A DNA stretch of 64,000 bases, taken from the NCBI RefSeq assembly GCF_018457175.1, contig NZ_JAGFNU010000014.1, positions 45,526-109,525 of the forward strand, written 5' to 3'. The DNA comes from Pseudohalocynthiibacter aestuariivivens (lineage in GTDB: Bacteria; Pseudomonadota; Alphaproteobacteria; Rhodobacterales; Rhodobacteraceae). Below the pieces are notes generated by a model. That model was not told the DNA's origin. It saw only the letters and a program-made list of their open reading frames with translations, and ran no database searches. Below, in pieces: positions 54,339-64,000 of this stretch; position 1 is the stretch's first letter; the number at the start of each line of letters is the position of its first letter. A program made the translations under genes and the position numbers.

Positions 54339-54796
54339 AGGGATTCAGCCATGTTAAGCACGTCTTCGACGTGACCCGGCACTTTCACTTTACGCCAGAC
54401 ATGCAGGATTTCGCCGGACTCGTTAATCAGAACTGTCGTGCGCTCAATCCCGAGGAATGTTTTTCCATACATCTTTTTTTCAACCCAGACGCCATAGTCT
54501 TCGCAGACCGTACCCTCTGCATCTGACAACAGCGGAACACCTAGCGAATGCTTGTCGCGAAATTTATCATGTTTTGCGACAGTATCTTTGGAAATACCGA
54601 TCACCTGCGTTCCGGCGGCTTTGAACGCATCAAGATGTTGCGTAAAGGCGATGGACTCTTTTGTGCATCCGGGCGTGTCATCTTTAGGGTAGAAAAATAG
54701 AACAACGTTATCCGGGCGCAAAGACGAAAGCGTTAAAATGCCGCCGCCATCGCGTGGTAGGGTGAAGTCCGGGGCAATCTCGCCTATATCTACCAT
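54335..54796 (-). CDS. bcp: Thiol peroxidase Bcp (peroxiredoxin Q)
   Basis: 153 residues from ATG 54796; an upstream TTG at 54805 would add three residues. The peroxidatic cysteine is Cys44 in DTPGCTKES; the resolving partner five residues further on in some Bcp proteins is absent, so this may be a one-cysteine type or use Cys in VCEDYG. It reduces hydroperoxides with thioredoxin. The IAPDFTLPRDGGG opening and LGIERTTVLINESG are typical. It shares its transcript with the DUF455 gene. Confidence 0.95.
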   Translation of the reverse strand: MVDIGEIAPDFTLPRDGGGILTLSSLRPDNVVLFFYPKDDTPGCTKESIAFTQHLDAFKAAGTQVIGISKDTVAKHDKFRDKHSLGVPLLSDAEGTVCEDYGVWVEKKMYGKTFLGIERTTVLINESGEILHVWRKVKVPGHVEDVLNMAESL

Positions 54797-54864
54797 GTTG
54801 ATCAATGTCCTGCTGGCAAAGTTTCTGGTTCTGTTTTAACGCGGAACTTGCGAAGATAAAGAGC

Positions 54865-57800
54865 ATGTCGGCAAAAGACGAAAAAATGCAGCCGTCGAAA
54901 GATTCGGTTCGGCGGATAAGAAGAGGCAAGATGAGCTACGGCGCGACAGAAGGTAAGCGGCGGAGGCGCAGGGGCTTTGGCCTCTGGATGCTACTCAGTC
55001 TTGCGCTTTTGACTTTGGTTGCTGGTCTGGTTGCGTTCGCCTTGTTGGGGCGCTCGATCGAGGTTCCGAACTGGGTAAAGACGCGGATAGAGACGAGTAT
55101 AAACCAGTCGCTGGCGGGTGGGCGCGTTGGCCTGGGTGCCGTAAATCTTCAGGTTTCAGACAACTGGGTTCCGGTTATCAGACTTGATGATTTGCTTTTA
55201 GAAGACCGGACAGGGCTGCCGATCGCTTCCTTCTCGGATATCGAAGTTACGCTTGCGATGTCAAAGCTTGTTGAAGGTGTCGTTCAACCCACCGCGCTGA
55301 TGGTCAGGGGCGCGGAATTTTCGATGCGACGAGAGCCGAACGGGCGGTTCGATTTATCTCTGGATGATCCGGAGCAAACGCTGGGGACGAACGGATCACT
55401 CTCTGATGTTCTGAAAAGTATCGACAGACTTTTTGCGACACCGCAGTTGGCCGCCATTGAAAACGTGCAGATCAGCGATGTTACCTTTCAGTATGAAGAT
55501 GCCCGCGCCGCACGATACTGGGTTGCAACCGATGGCGTGTTGGAGCTGACGCAGGACCCTGAAAAGCTAGATATCCGCCTCGGGTTTGAACTTTTCTATG
55601 GTCAAGACACACCGGCAGAAGCGTCGCTTTCGTTCAGATCTTTCAAAGGGTCGCCGCGTGCAACGATTTCGGCAAATCTAAAGGACGTTCCGGCCGACGA
55701 CTTTGCGACACAGGCACCCGCGCTTGCGTGGCTTGCGGTGATAGACGCGCCCGTGTCAGGCGCGGTAAGGGCCGAGATTTCAGAGGACGGTGAACTTGGT
55801 TCCATGAACGGAACCCTTGAAATCGGAAAAGGTGTGCTGCAACCGACAGAGCAGACACGTCCCATTGGTTTTAACACTGGCAAGGCGTATTTCACGTACG
55901 ACCCCGATCTTCAGAAAATTACATTCAGCGAATTGTCAGTGTCGACAGATGCCGCTGAGCTCAAGGCAGAGGGTAAAGCCTATCTTCGAGATTTGATTGA
56001 TGGCTGGCCCTCAACTTTGCTGGCTCAGTTTTCATTTTCGCAAATTTCTGCAAATCCCGTTGGTATATTTGTCGCTCCGGTTTCCTTTGATGGTGGTGCG
56101 CTGGACATTCGACTTCGCTTGGATCCCTTTTCACTGACAATCGGGCAGCTTGTGCTAATAGACGGTGATACACATTTGCAGGTGCGTGGCGGAGTGGCGG
56201 TTGATGAAGCCGGTTGGGCGGTTGCACTTGACCTGAACCTTAATGAGATTCAGCAAAAGCGGCTGATGGAACTGTGGCCAGTGGTTTTGATTTCGAAAAC
56301 CCGGGACTGGCTGGAAGAAAATGTTTACTCAGGGCACCTCAGTAATGTGACGGGGGCGTTGCGTCTGTCACAGGGCCAGGACGTACGGATGTCATTCGGG
56401 TTTCGGTTTCACGACGCAACGGTTCGCTACATGCGAAAACTGCCACCAGTTGAGCAGGGGAATGGATATGCAACGATAAGCGATAAAACACTATCGCTTG
56501 TCGTCGAAAATGGCATTGTAACAGCACCAAACGGTGGACTTCTTGATGCAACAGGCACCGTCTTCAGTATACCTGATGTGTTTGTTCGGGAACCTCCGGC
56601 AGTTGTCGCTCTGCGTGCCAAAGGGACAATTCCGTCTGTTCTTTCGCTGCTCGATGAACCACCTTTTGAGTTTCTGTCAAAGGCGGATCAACCCACGGAT
56701 CTGGCAGAAGGCGTGGCCGATGTGCAGGCAGATATCCGGCTTCCGCTGGCCGATACCGTTTTGCTGGAAGATGTGGATTTTGAGGTCTCGGGTCAGTTGC
56801 AGGACGTTACATCAGACAAGTTGGTTCAGGATCGGGTTCTAAGTGCGCCGGAGCTTGCGTTGCGCGCATCACCTGATGGAATCGAAATTTCGGGGATGGG
56901 AAAATTTGGCTCCCTGCCTTTTAACGCCACATGGACACAGGGGTTCGGGGAAGCAAACAAAGGTCGCTCGCAGGTTGAAGGTACGGTGGAGCTATCGCAG
57001 GTTTTTGTAAATGAGTTTAACCTTGGATTACCAGACGGAAGCATAAGTGGTGTTGGTCGTGCCGCGATCAATATAGAGCTGCTAAAAGACGCGCCGTCGT
57101 TGTTCACCCTGACCTCTGACCTCAACCAGCTAGGGATGCGACTAAACGATCTTGGATGGGCGAAGCCAAGAGATGTAACCGGAGAACTGCTTGTTTCCGG
57201 TTCATTGGGAAATCCAGTGCGTATAGAGTTGCTGAAGATCAACGCCGCCGGGTTGGACGCAACGGGCAGTGTGACCTTAAAAGAGGGCGGCGCTTTGGAT
57301 GCTGCCCGCTTTTCAAGCGTTCAGGTCGGACAATGGCTAAACGCACCTGTTGTGCTACGCGGGCGCGGTATCGGACTTACGCCGGCCGTATCGGTCGAAG
57401 GCGGCATGATCGATATTCGTCAAACAACCTTTGGTCGCGGAGGCGGGACCGGGCAGGGTGGGCCTATCTCTCTTGCGTTGGACCGTCTTGTTGTCTCTGA
57501 GGGGATTACGCTGACAGGGCTGCGCGGGAATTTTCAGACAAGCCCGGCTTTCAACGGAACATTTCAGGCGAAAGTGAATGGCCAGGTGGATATTCTTGGG
57601 ACACTGGCCCCTCAGGAAGGCGGAACCGCTATCAGGATTCGGAGTTCGGACGCGGGGGCGGTTATGCGCGCCGCAGGTGTTTTGGACAAAGCACATGGCG
57701 GGGATATGGATCTGATCCTGATCCCACTTGGGGAAACAGGTAGTTACAATGGGCGATTAACAGCAACAACCGTTCGTGTTCGGGACGCACCGGCTTTGGC

Positions 57801-58197
57801 CGATTTGCTGGGCGCAATAAGTGTTATCGGATTGCTGGAACAATTGAATGGTCAAGGTATCGTTTTTAGTGATGTCGAAGCCAATTTCCGCTTGACGCCA
57901 ACCCGGGTTATTATCACGAGAGGCAGCGCAGTTGGTGCCTCTCTCGGGGTGTCGATGGACGGTGTGTATAGCTTGGGAACAAAGCTTTTGGATATGCAGG
58001 GTGTGATTTCACCAGTCTACATTGTGAACGGAATCGGGGCGATTTTCACGCGCCGGGGGGAGGGGATATTTGGCTTCAATTATCGCCTTACCGGATCATC
58101 GGATGACCCAAGCGTTTCGGTAAACCCACTGTCGATTTTTACACCCGGCATGTTTCGCGAAATATTCCGTCGCCCGCCGCCAAAGGTCGACGAATGA
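54865..58197 (+). CDS. AsmA-like / DUF3971 large membrane-anchored protein
   Basis: 1,110 residues from ATG 54865. Another ATG at 54931 has AGAGG upstream and would remove 22 residues, so the start is open. A basic segment (KRRRRRGFG) precedes one membrane helix; the rest is periplasmic. The middle is DUF3971, the C-terminal 200 residues are AsmA-like ([40 protein letters not shown]). AsmA-type proteins are long beta-groove bridges that move phospholipids between the membranes. Its stop overlaps the queA start by 4 bases. Confidence 0.9.
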   Translation: MSAKDEKMQPSKDSVRRIRRGKMSYGATEGKRRRRRGFGLWMLLSLALLTLVAGLVAFALLGRSIEVPNWVKTRIETSINQSLAGGRVGLGAVNLQVSDNWVPVIRLDDLLLEDRTGLPIASFSDIEVTLAMSKLVEGVVQPTALMVRGAEFSMRREPNGRFDLSLDDPEQTLGTNGSLSDVLKSIDRLFATPQLAAIENVQISDVTFQYEDARAARYWVATDGVLELTQDPEKLDIRLGFELFYGQDTPAEASLSFRSFKGSPRATISANLKDVPADDFATQAPALAWLAVIDAPVSGAVRAEISEDGELGSMNGTLEIGKGVLQPTEQTRPIGFNTGKAYFTYDPDLQKITFSELSVSTDAAELKAEGKAYLRDLIDGWPSTLLAQFSFSQISANPVGIFVAPVSFDGGALDIRLRLDPFSLTIGQLVLIDGDTHLQVRGGVAVDEAGWAVALDLNLNEIQQKRLMELWPVVLISKTRDWLEENVYSGHLSNVTGALRLSQGQDVRMSFGFRFHDATVRYMRKLPPVEQGNGYATISDKTLSLVVENGIVTAPNGGLLDATGTVFSIPDVFVREPPAVVALRAKGTIPSVLSLLDEPPFEFLSKADQPTDLAEGVADVQADIRLPLADTVLLEDVDFEVSGQLQDVTSDKLVQDRVLSAPELALRASPDGIEISGMGKFGSLPFNATWTQGFGEANKGRSQVEGTVELSQVFVNEFNLGLPDGSISGVGRAAINIELLKDAPSLFTLTSDLNQLGMRLNDLGWAKPRDVTGELLVSGSLGNPVRIELLKINAAGLDATGSVTLKEGGALDAARFSSVQVGQWLNAPVVLRGRGIGLTPAVSVEGGMIDIRQTTFGRGGGTGQGGPISLALDRLVVSEGITLTGLRGNFQTSPAFNGTFQAKVNGQVDILGTLAPQEGGTAIRIRSSDAGAVMRAAGVLDKAHGGDMDLILIPLGETGSYNGRLTATTVRVRDAPALADLLGAISVIGLLEQLNGQGIVFSDVEANFRLTPTRVIITRGSAVGASLGVSMDGVYSLGTKLLDMQGVISPVYIVNGIGAIFTRRGEGIFGFNYRLTGSSDDPSVSVNPLSIFTPGMFREIFRRPPPKVDE

Positions 58198-59261
58198 AAC
58201 TCTCGGATTTCGATTTCGACTTGCCGGAGGATATGATTGCCACGCGGCCGGTCAAGCCACGCTCTGCATCACGTCTGCTGGTTGCCGAAGACCGACGTAT
58301 TTGCGACCTACATGTCTTTGACTTGCCCGATCTATTGCGGGCAGGCGACAGGTTGGTTTTGAATGATACAAAGGTGATCCCAGCGCGCCTTTTTGGTGTG
58401 CGCCGCCGCCTGGGTGCCGAGGGTGAGACCGAAGCGAAAATAGAAGTCACCTTGTTGGACCCGCGTGGTGACGGCACGTGGCGCGCCTTGGTAAAACCCC
58501 TCAAGAAAGTGAAGGAAAGCGAAGAAATTCACTTTTCTTCAGGGCTTTCAGCAGTTCTTAAAGCCAAAGATGAGGGCGCTGCCCATCTTGAGTTCAATTT
58601 GACAGGTCAGGATTTTGACGATGCACTTGCTGTTGCCGGTGCTATGCCATTACCGCCCTACATCGCGGCAAAACGAGCTGCGGACGAGCAGGACAAATCT
58701 GACTACCAAACTGTATTTGCCCGCCAAAAAGGCGCGGTCGCTGCGCCAACCGCTTCGTTGCATTTTGATGAGGCTTTGCTTCGGAAGATTTCTCGGAAAG
58801 GTGTTTCGATCACCTACGTAACGTTACATGTCGGCGCCGGAACGTTTTTGCCCGTTAAAGTTGACGATGTACGCGATCACAAGATGCATTCTGAATGGGG
58901 CGAGGTATCACAGAAAGCCGCAGATGAAATCAACGAGACACGCGCGCAAGGCGGGCGCATAATCCCGGTTGGAACGACTGCACTGCGATTAATAGAATCT
59001 GCCGCCTCGCCAGATGGCCAGATGCAAGCGCGGCGTGGCAATACCGATATTTTCATAACGCCGGGTTACAGTTTTCGCGCTGCTGACGCGCTGATGACCA
59101 ATTTCCATTTGCCGAAATCGACGCTCATGATGCTTGTTTCAGCACTTATGGGGGTCGAAGAAATCCGAGAAATTTACGCACACGCAATTTCGAAGGAATA
59201 TCGGTTCTTTTCTTATGGCGATGCGTCTTTTCTGGTGCCTGAAAGCAAAAGGCGACTTTAA
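58194..59261 (+). CDS. queA: S-adenosylmethionine:tRNA ribosyltransferase-isomerase
   Basis: 355 residues, full length. It transfers and rearranges the ribosyl part of SAM onto preQ1-modified tRNA to give epoxyqueuosine. Hallmarks: [25 protein letters not shown] opening, [44 protein letters not shown] [12 protein letters not shown] and [17 protein letters not shown]. It is read immediately after, and overlapping, the AsmA-like gene, with which it has no known functional link. tgt, earlier in the window, supplies its substrate tRNA. Confidence 0.97.
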   Translation: MKLSDFDFDLPEDMIATRPVKPRSASRLLVAEDRRICDLHVFDLPDLLRAGDRLVLNDTKVIPARLFGVRRRLGAEGETEAKIEVTLLDPRGDGTWRALVKPLKKVKESEEIHFSSGLSAVLKAKDEGAAHLEFNLTGQDFDDALAVAGAMPLPPYIAAKRAADEQDKSDYQTVFARQKGAVAAPTASLHFDEALLRKISRKGVSITYVTLHVGAGTFLPVKVDDVRDHKMHSEWGEVSQKAADEINETRAQGGRIIPVGTTALRLIESAASPDGQMQARRGNTDIFITPGYSFRAADALMTNFHLPKSTLMMLVSALMGVEEIREIYAHAISKEYRFFSYGDASFLVPESKRRL

Positions 59262-59331
59262 ATGTCGTATCGATGCGGTATGCGCGCCCAGAATGTGGGT
59301 ACACCCCCCTTAAATACGCGCGAGGATTAAA

Positions 59332-60606
59332 ATGATACAGGTGCTTGGAAGCTCTTGGGCGCTCTTGCTTGGTATGACCTTGCTTATGGTCGGCAACGGT
59401 ATGCAGGGGACGTTGTTGGGTGTGCGCGGCGCGCTTGAGCAGTTCTCGACCTTTGAGATGTCTATCGTCATGTCCGCGTATTTTGTCGGATTTCTCGGTG
59501 GCTCGCGCCTTGCACCCGAAATGATCCGAAGAGTTGGCCATGTGCGGGTCTTTGCAGCACTGGCGTCATTTATTTCTGCGGTTCTTATCTTGTACCCCTC
59601 TTTTGCCAACCCAATTGCATGGGCATTGGGGCGTGTTCTGATCGGGTTTTGCTTTTCCGGTGTGTATGTCACAGCAGAAAGCTGGCTTAACAACGCAGCC
59701 ACAAACGAAAATCGGGGTAAGGCGCTATCGCTCTATATGATGGTGCAGATGATCGGGATCGTTTCTGCACAAGCGCTGATCGCGGCGGGTGACCCATCAG
59801 GGTTCATTCTTTTCATTATTCCATCAGTACTGGTCTCGATATCGTTTGCACCAATTCTGCTGTCGATCAGTCCGACACCTGCGTTTGACACCACGCAACC
59901 TATGTCGCTGAGAGAGTTGTTCTCACGATCTCCGTTGGGGTGCACAGGACAGTTTCTACTTGGTGGTGTCTTTTCAGCGCAATTTGGGATGTCAGCCGTT
60001 TATGGTGCGCAAATCGGATTGTCGCTTGGTAAAATCTCGCTGTTCGTGTCGGCCTTCTACATCGGTGCTCTTTTGTTGCAATACCCGATTGGTTGGTTGT
60101 CAGACAGGATGGACCGGCGGATATTGATTGCCGTGGTCGCGCTGATTGGCGGGCTGGCGTCTTTTATCGGGTTCATGGCGGGCGGCGTATTTGAGCTTTT
60201 GCTGATTTCCGCGTTTTTGATTGGTGGAACCTCGAACCCGCTTTACGCGCTGCTGATCGCGCATACCAACGACTTTCTTGAACACGAGGACATGGCATCT
60301 GCTTCGGGAGGTTTGATTTTTGTGAATGGCCTTGGCGCAATCGCAGGACCGGTCATAACCGGGTGGTTGATGGGAATGATCGGGGCGCATGGATATTTCA
60401 TGTTCATGGTAGTTTTGCTGCTTGCGCTTGCGGCCTACTCGGCCTATCGCATGACGCAGCGGCCAGCGGCAAATGTGGAAGATACCGTTTCTTATGCGAC
60501 TCTCATGCCTTCCTCATCTCCTGTCGCGCTTGAAGTTGCCCAGGAGATATTCATAGAGGCGTCGATGGATGAAGAAAGCAACAATCTGAATCTCGATGAA
60601 AATTAA
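59332..60606 (+). CDS. MFS transporter (YcaD-like)
   Basis: 424 residues with about twelve membrane segments. The N-terminal GMTLLMVGNGMQGTLLGVRG, MSAYFVGFLGGSRLAPEMIRRVGHVR and GRVLIGFCFSGVYVTAESWLNN are hallmarks of the YcaD group; QYPIGWLSDRMDRRI is the central loop motif. The substrate is not known. The hydrophilic Glu/Asn/Ser tail of about 50 residues is not part of the transporter core. AGGA precedes the start. Confidence 0.9.
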   Translation: MIQVLGSSWALLLGMTLLMVGNGMQGTLLGVRGALEQFSTFEMSIVMSAYFVGFLGGSRLAPEMIRRVGHVRVFAALASFISAVLILYPSFANPIAWALGRVLIGFCFSGVYVTAESWLNNAATNENRGKALSLYMMVQMIGIVSAQALIAAGDPSGFILFIIPSVLVSISFAPILLSISPTPAFDTTQPMSLRELFSRSPLGCTGQFLLGGVFSAQFGMSAVYGAQIGLSLGKISLFVSAFYIGALLLQYPIGWLSDRMDRRILIAVVALIGGLASFIGFMAGGVFELLLISAFLIGGTSNPLYALLIAHTNDFLEHEDMASASGGLIFVNGLGAIAGPVITGWLMGMIGAHGYFMFMVVLLLALAAYSAYRMTQRPAANVEDTVSYATLMPSSSPVALEVAQEIFIEASMDEESNNLNLDEN

Positions 60607-60678
60607 TGTTGTAAATGTGTAAATGTTTTGTAACGCTTCCTATGTCTAGGGGGTTTTATTGCTACGGAGGAGGGTCCG

Positions 60679-61251
60679 ATGCTGAACCCAAGTGAAGTGC
60701 TGGACTTCTGGCTTAAGGAAGTCGGTCCAGATGGTTGGTACGAGGGCGGGGTAGCGCTTGATACCAAAATCCGTAACAGGTTTGAAAAATCCTGGTATGC
60801 GGCGAAAGAAGGCAAGATGGCGGATTGGGCAATGCGCTCAGAAACCACACTTGCATATCTGATACTTATTGATCAGTTCCCGCGAAACATGTTCCGAAAT
60901 GACAGCCGCGCATTTGCGACGGATGGATTGGCGCGTGCGGCTGCGAAAAAGGCGATTGATAAGGGATGGGACATGCGCGTTCCGGAACCTGAAAGGCAGT
61001 TCTTTTATCTGCCGCTGATGCACTCAGAATGCTTGTGTGATCAGGAACGTTGCGTACGTCTGATGCTGACGCGAATGCCTGAGACGCAAGAGGAAAACCT
61101 CCTGCATGCAAAAGCGCATCGGGAAGTGATCCGTAAGTTCGGCCGATTCCCTTACCGAAATGAAGTTTTGGAACGTGCTGACACAACGCCGGAAGCCGCA
61201 TTTTTGGCTGAAGGTGGGTATCGTAAAGCGGTTGAATTGGTACAGGCTTAG
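60679..61251 (+). CDS. DUF924 family protein
   Basis: 190 residues with a strong GGAGGAGG before the start. The signature is the LNPSEVLDFWLKEVGPDGWYEGG opening, the IRNRFEKSWYAAKEGKMADWA segment, LAYLILIDQFPRNMFRND, the FFYLPLMHSE stretch and RKFGRFPYRNEVLERADTTPEAAFL. The fold is all-helical and tetratricopeptide-like; function unknown. It lies between the MFS gene and lpd and probably forms its own unit. Confidence 0.92.
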   Translation: MLNPSEVLDFWLKEVGPDGWYEGGVALDTKIRNRFEKSWYAAKEGKMADWAMRSETTLAYLILIDQFPRNMFRNDSRAFATDGLARAAAKKAIDKGWDMRVPEPERQFFYLPLMHSECLCDQERCVRLMLTRMPETQEENLLHAKAHREVIRKFGRFPYRNEVLERADTTPEAAFLAEGGYRKAVELVQA

Positions 61252-61367
61252 TACATTAGCTTATAAACCAACAGTTTAAGACTGCGTCACTAAGGCGTTA
61301 GTGTGGTTGGTTGCTGCTGCGCTCCGGATAGTTTAATATCAAACTACTTTTTTAACGGAGGGCGCAG

Positions 61368-62762
61368 ATGTCTGCCAAGTCATTCGATGTTGTCGTTGTT
61401 GGGGCTGGCCCCGGCGGGTATGTAGCAGCGATCCGCGCCGCCCAGTTAGGGCTGAGTTGCGCGATTGTGGAGCGTGAGCATTTAGGCGGTATCTGCCTGA
61501 ACTGGGGATGCATCCCAACCAAGGCGCTGCTGCGCTCGTCCGAAGTTTTTCACCTTATGGAACGGGCCAAGGATTTTGGCCTTAAGGCAGATAACATCGG
61601 CTATGATCTTAAGGCTGTTGTGAAACGTTCACGCGGTGTCGCAGCGCAGCTTTCGGGCGGCATTGGCCATCTGATGAAGAAGAACAAAATCACCGTTTTC
61701 ATGGGGACAGCCACATTGCCTGTGAAGGGCAAGGTTAGTGTGAAAACTGATAAGGGTGTCGAAGAACTGACAGCCAAGAATATCGTTCTGGCAACGGGTG
61801 CAAGGGCGCGCGAACTGCCGGGACTAGAGGCTGACGGTGATCTGGTCTGGACCTACAAACACGCGCTTGACCCGGTTCGGATGCCGAAAAAACTCCTGGT
61901 CATTGGCTCGGGCGCAATCGGAATTGAATTCGCAAGTTTCTACAATACCCTCGGATCCGATACGACTGTTGTCGAAGTGATGGATAGAGTGCTTCCCGTC
62001 GAAGACGCAGAGATCAGCGCATTTGCCAAGAAACAGTTTGTTAAGCAGGGTATGAAGATCATGGAAAAAGCCATGGTCAAGCAACTTGATCGCGGCAAGG
62101 GCAAGGTCACGGCCCACATCGAAACGGGCGGCAAGATTGTCAAAGAAGAGTTTGATACGGTGATTTCTGCGGTTGGCATTGTCGGCAATGTCGAAAACCT
62201 AGGGCTCGAATCGCTTGGCGTGAAACTCGATCGAACCCATGTTGTGACGGATGAGTTCTGCCGCACAGGTGTCGACGGGCTTTATGCGATTGGCGACATC
62301 GCGGGTGCGCCATGGCTTGCACATAAGGCCAGCCACGAGGGCGTGATGGTCGCAGACCTGATTGCCGGTAAACACGCGCATCCGGTTAAACCCGAAAGTA
62401 TCGCTGGCTGCACTTACTGTCATCCGCAAGTTGCCAGTGTCGGTTATAGCGAAGCCAAGGCGAAAGAACTGGGCTATGAGATCAAGGTTGGCCGCTTCCC
62501 GTTCATCGGGAACGGCAAGGCGATTGCACTCGGGGAACCCGAAGGGCTGGTCAAAACGGTCTTTGATGCAAAGACAGGCGAACTGCTCGGCGCGCATATG
62601 GTCGGGGCCGAGGTGACAGAGCTTATTCAGGGCTACGTCGTCGGGCGCCAGCTGGAAACCACGGAAGAAGACCTGATGAACACCGTATTCCCGCATCCAA
62701 CCCTGTCTGAAATGATGCATGAATCCGTTCTGGATGCCTACGGGCGCGTCATTCACATGTGA
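61368..62762 (+). CDS. lpdA: Dihydrolipoyl dehydrogenase
   Basis: 464 residues. It reoxidises dihydrolipoamide in 2-oxoacid dehydrogenase complexes, with FAD and NAD+. FAD motif VVVGAGPGGYVAAI, the redox disulfide Cys43-Cys48 (GGICLNWGCIPTK), NAD motif VIGSGAIGIEFASFY and the C-terminal catalytic HPTLSE are all present. GGAGG precedes the start. It is not next to E1/E2 genes here, so it may be the copy shared between complexes. Confidence 0.96.
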   Translation: MSAKSFDVVVVGAGPGGYVAAIRAAQLGLSCAIVEREHLGGICLNWGCIPTKALLRSSEVFHLMERAKDFGLKADNIGYDLKAVVKRSRGVAAQLSGGIGHLMKKNKITVFMGTATLPVKGKVSVKTDKGVEELTAKNIVLATGARARELPGLEADGDLVWTYKHALDPVRMPKKLLVIGSGAIGIEFASFYNTLGSDTTVVEVMDRVLPVEDAEISAFAKKQFVKQGMKIMEKAMVKQLDRGKGKVTAHIETGGKIVKEEFDTVISAVGIVGNVENLGLESLGVKLDRTHVVTDEFCRTGVDGLYAIGDIAGAPWLAHKASHEGVMVADLIAGKHAHPVKPESIAGCTYCHPQVASVGYSEAKAKELGYEIKVGRFPFIGNGKAIALGEPEGLVKTVFDAKTGELLGAHMVGAEVTELIQGYVVGRQLETTEEDLMNTVFPHPTLSEMMHESVLDAYGRVIHM

Positions 62763-62784
62763 TCCATTCGGTAATGACCATAAG

Positions 62785-62809
62785 CGGCCCGCGTGAAGAT
62801 TGCGGGCCG
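62785..62809 (+). terminator. Probable terminator of lpdA
   Basis: CGGCCCGC (62785-62792) pairs with GCGGGCCG (62802-62809) over a 9-base loop; the following TTGTGGTTT is only weakly T-rich. Confidence 0.6.
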
Positions 62810-63047
62810 TTGTGGTTTGCAGTTCAAGTGTGTCCTAGGGCTCAGGATTGGTAAACTGATCGAAAGAGTCAGATGACTGCTTCGAACTCTTTTTGACAAC
62901 CGCTGCACTGCAATTGACCCGGGAATATTCACAACAGTTTACCATTGACGCATATCAAAGAGTAAATCCTCTATTCTGGTTTAGCTTTGAGTCGAACTCT
63001 GAGCCTCCGGGTTCATTGCAGGTGAAGTGACAAGAGGTAGAGGAAAC

Positions 63048-63821
63048 ATGAGAAAATTAATGGCTAAATGGCGCGCCAGAACTCTCGCGTTGGTGTTTGT
63101 TCTGACAAGTGTCATCCCGGCTACGGCCGAAACGTCAGTCGGGTCGAATATCGATAGTCGTGTTGTCTTGGCTTTCAAAGTGAACGACGACGCCGTTCAG
63201 TCGATGCTGCCAGACAGATGGGTCGTACTAACCCTTCCGAAAGGACCGTTTGCAGGAACTAACCTGCTTGTAGCCTTCATTGACCGCCACTTGGCACTTG
63301 ATCCAGAAGGCAAGCCGCTTGCTCCACACAATCGCAGGTCAGTGGCCATTGTGGCCTATGGTGTCAATCCGGGGTTTGAGGGTGCACGCATGTTTGTCAC
63401 TCGTGTTTACGAAACGCCACCAGTTGCGAGCAGTTATGACAACGGAGTGGCGGCAAGAATTAGCCGGGACTTGGCCTTTAGTGGCCCCTATGAAGGGGCT
63501 CGCAACCACAGAGAAACCTGGGTTGTCGAACCTGAAACTGGTGGTACGCTAAATCTGAGCCTGGCATATCAGACCGGACGTCCCGTATGGTCTAAGTCCG
63601 AGACTACGCCATACTCTGCGGCCAACCCGGATTTTCATCGGATTTACCGCTATGAACAATTGGCAGATCTAGCCATGAGCACAGCTCTTGGGCGTGAGCT
63701 TGTAGGTGAAGTTACCTTACAATCCAGCGTTCCGGAGTTGGCAGAAATATTTGATGGTAGTGAGGCTCTGACGGGTGTACTCGCCATCCCTGTTTACACG
63801 CGCGACGTTTTCCTGCCGTAA
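63048..63821 (+). CDS. Secreted protein, possibly acetoacetate-decarboxylase-like fold
   Basis: 257 residues from ATG 63048 with GAGGAAAC upstream (the open frame begins earlier at 63027). A signal peptide (basic MRKLMAKWRAR, hydrophobic core, cleavage near ATA-E) is clear. The mature chain begins SRVVLAFKVNDDAVQSMLPDRW, a pattern seen in acetoacetate-decarboxylase-like and DUF2071-like barrels, and has SVAIVAYGVNPG and TRVYETPP strands. The catalytic lysine of true decarboxylases could not be assigned, so this is a fold guess only. Nothing nearby indicates a pathway. Confidence 0.65.
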   Translation: MRKLMAKWRARTLALVFVLTSVIPATAETSVGSNIDSRVVLAFKVNDDAVQSMLPDRWVVLTLPKGPFAGTNLLVAFIDRHLALDPEGKPLAPHNRRSVAIVAYGVNPGFEGARMFVTRVYETPPVASSYDNGVAARISRDLAFSGPYEGARNHRETWVVEPETGGTLNLSLAYQTGRPVWSKSETTPYSAANPDFHRIYRYEQLADLAMSTALGRELVGEVTLQSSVPELAEIFDGSEALTGVLAIPVYTRDVFLP

Positions 63822-64000
63822 CAGAGTAGCATGTAATAACCGCTTTGTCCTGTGTGGATGTATATGGACCCCGCCTTTTTGCAAGTACAATTTTGTGCTT
63901 GGCGTTTTGTCAGAAGCAGTCTTGTGTTCGGCCTCTTAGCGCGACGCACATGGCCGCTGGCCCTGATGGTTTCCACCAACCAAGTCCCATTCCGCACATC

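Noticed and set aside
63794..63997. Possible minus-strand gene at the right edge
   Set aside because: 67 residues, no ribosome binding site, Arg/Lys-rich without a family pattern, and overlaps the end of the secreted-protein gene.

Overview
The window reads as chromosomal DNA of a marine alphaproteobacterium of the Roseobacter group (Rhodobacterales). The pointers are a DMSP lyase of the DddP type, 5-aminolevulinate synthase (the alphaproteobacterial C4 route), a [2Fe-2S]/FMN/molybdopterin NAD-dependent formate dehydrogenase, a Hint-domain secreted protein, DUF6314 and DUF3445 proteins, a bactofilin/M23 pair, and moderate G+C. No phage, insertion sequence or CRISPR array was found. Most of the window is housekeeping; the accessory interest lies at 6-10 kb and 15.8-26.6 kb.

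Layout. 0-5 kb: the N-terminal part of a nitrile hydratase beta subunit at the left edge, a divergent FliG, purB, two small proteins (one secreted, one DUF6314) and a hydrolase-OsmC fusion. 5-10.6 kb: an EEP-family phosphatase/nuclease; dddP facing away from a DUF3445 (haem-dependent oxidative N-demethylase-like) gene that overlaps a methyltransferase gene; an unrecognised 357-residue protein. 10.7-15.8 kb: glnB-glnA with a terminator and an NtrC-like site upstream; nnr, which carries an in-frame palindromic insert; a Hint protein; tRNA-Leu(UAG). 16-26.6 kb: a formate/oxalate block on the minus strand: response regulator, sensor kinase, OFA-family transporter, terminator-like hairpin, fused FdsG-FdsB and FdsA; then a truncated TetR gene with a perfect palindrome in front of it.

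26.8-36.3 kb: tig, two methyltransferase/secreted genes, tgt, lon (with a sigma-32-like promoter), a long-tailed HU protein, a histidine phosphatase, tRNA-Val, a small membrane protein and two identical tRNA-Asp genes. 36.3-51.3 kb: M20 peptidase, hemA, rodZ-like gene, ispG, dsbA-like and M48 genes, aminotransferase, cell-wall amidase, PBP1A, prfB, DUF2189. 51.4-64 kb: M23 peptidase plus bactofilin, bcp plus DUF455, an AsmA-like giant protein overlapping queA, an MFS transporter, DUF924, lpd and a secreted protein of unknown function.

How it fits together. Nitrogen status (GlnB/GlnA), C1 oxidation (formate dehydrogenase with a dedicated two-component system and transporter), DMSP cleavage and envelope growth (PBP1A, amidase, M23, bactofilin, RodZ-like, AsmA-like) are the main themes. 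All function calls rest on reading motifs by eye; no database search was run.
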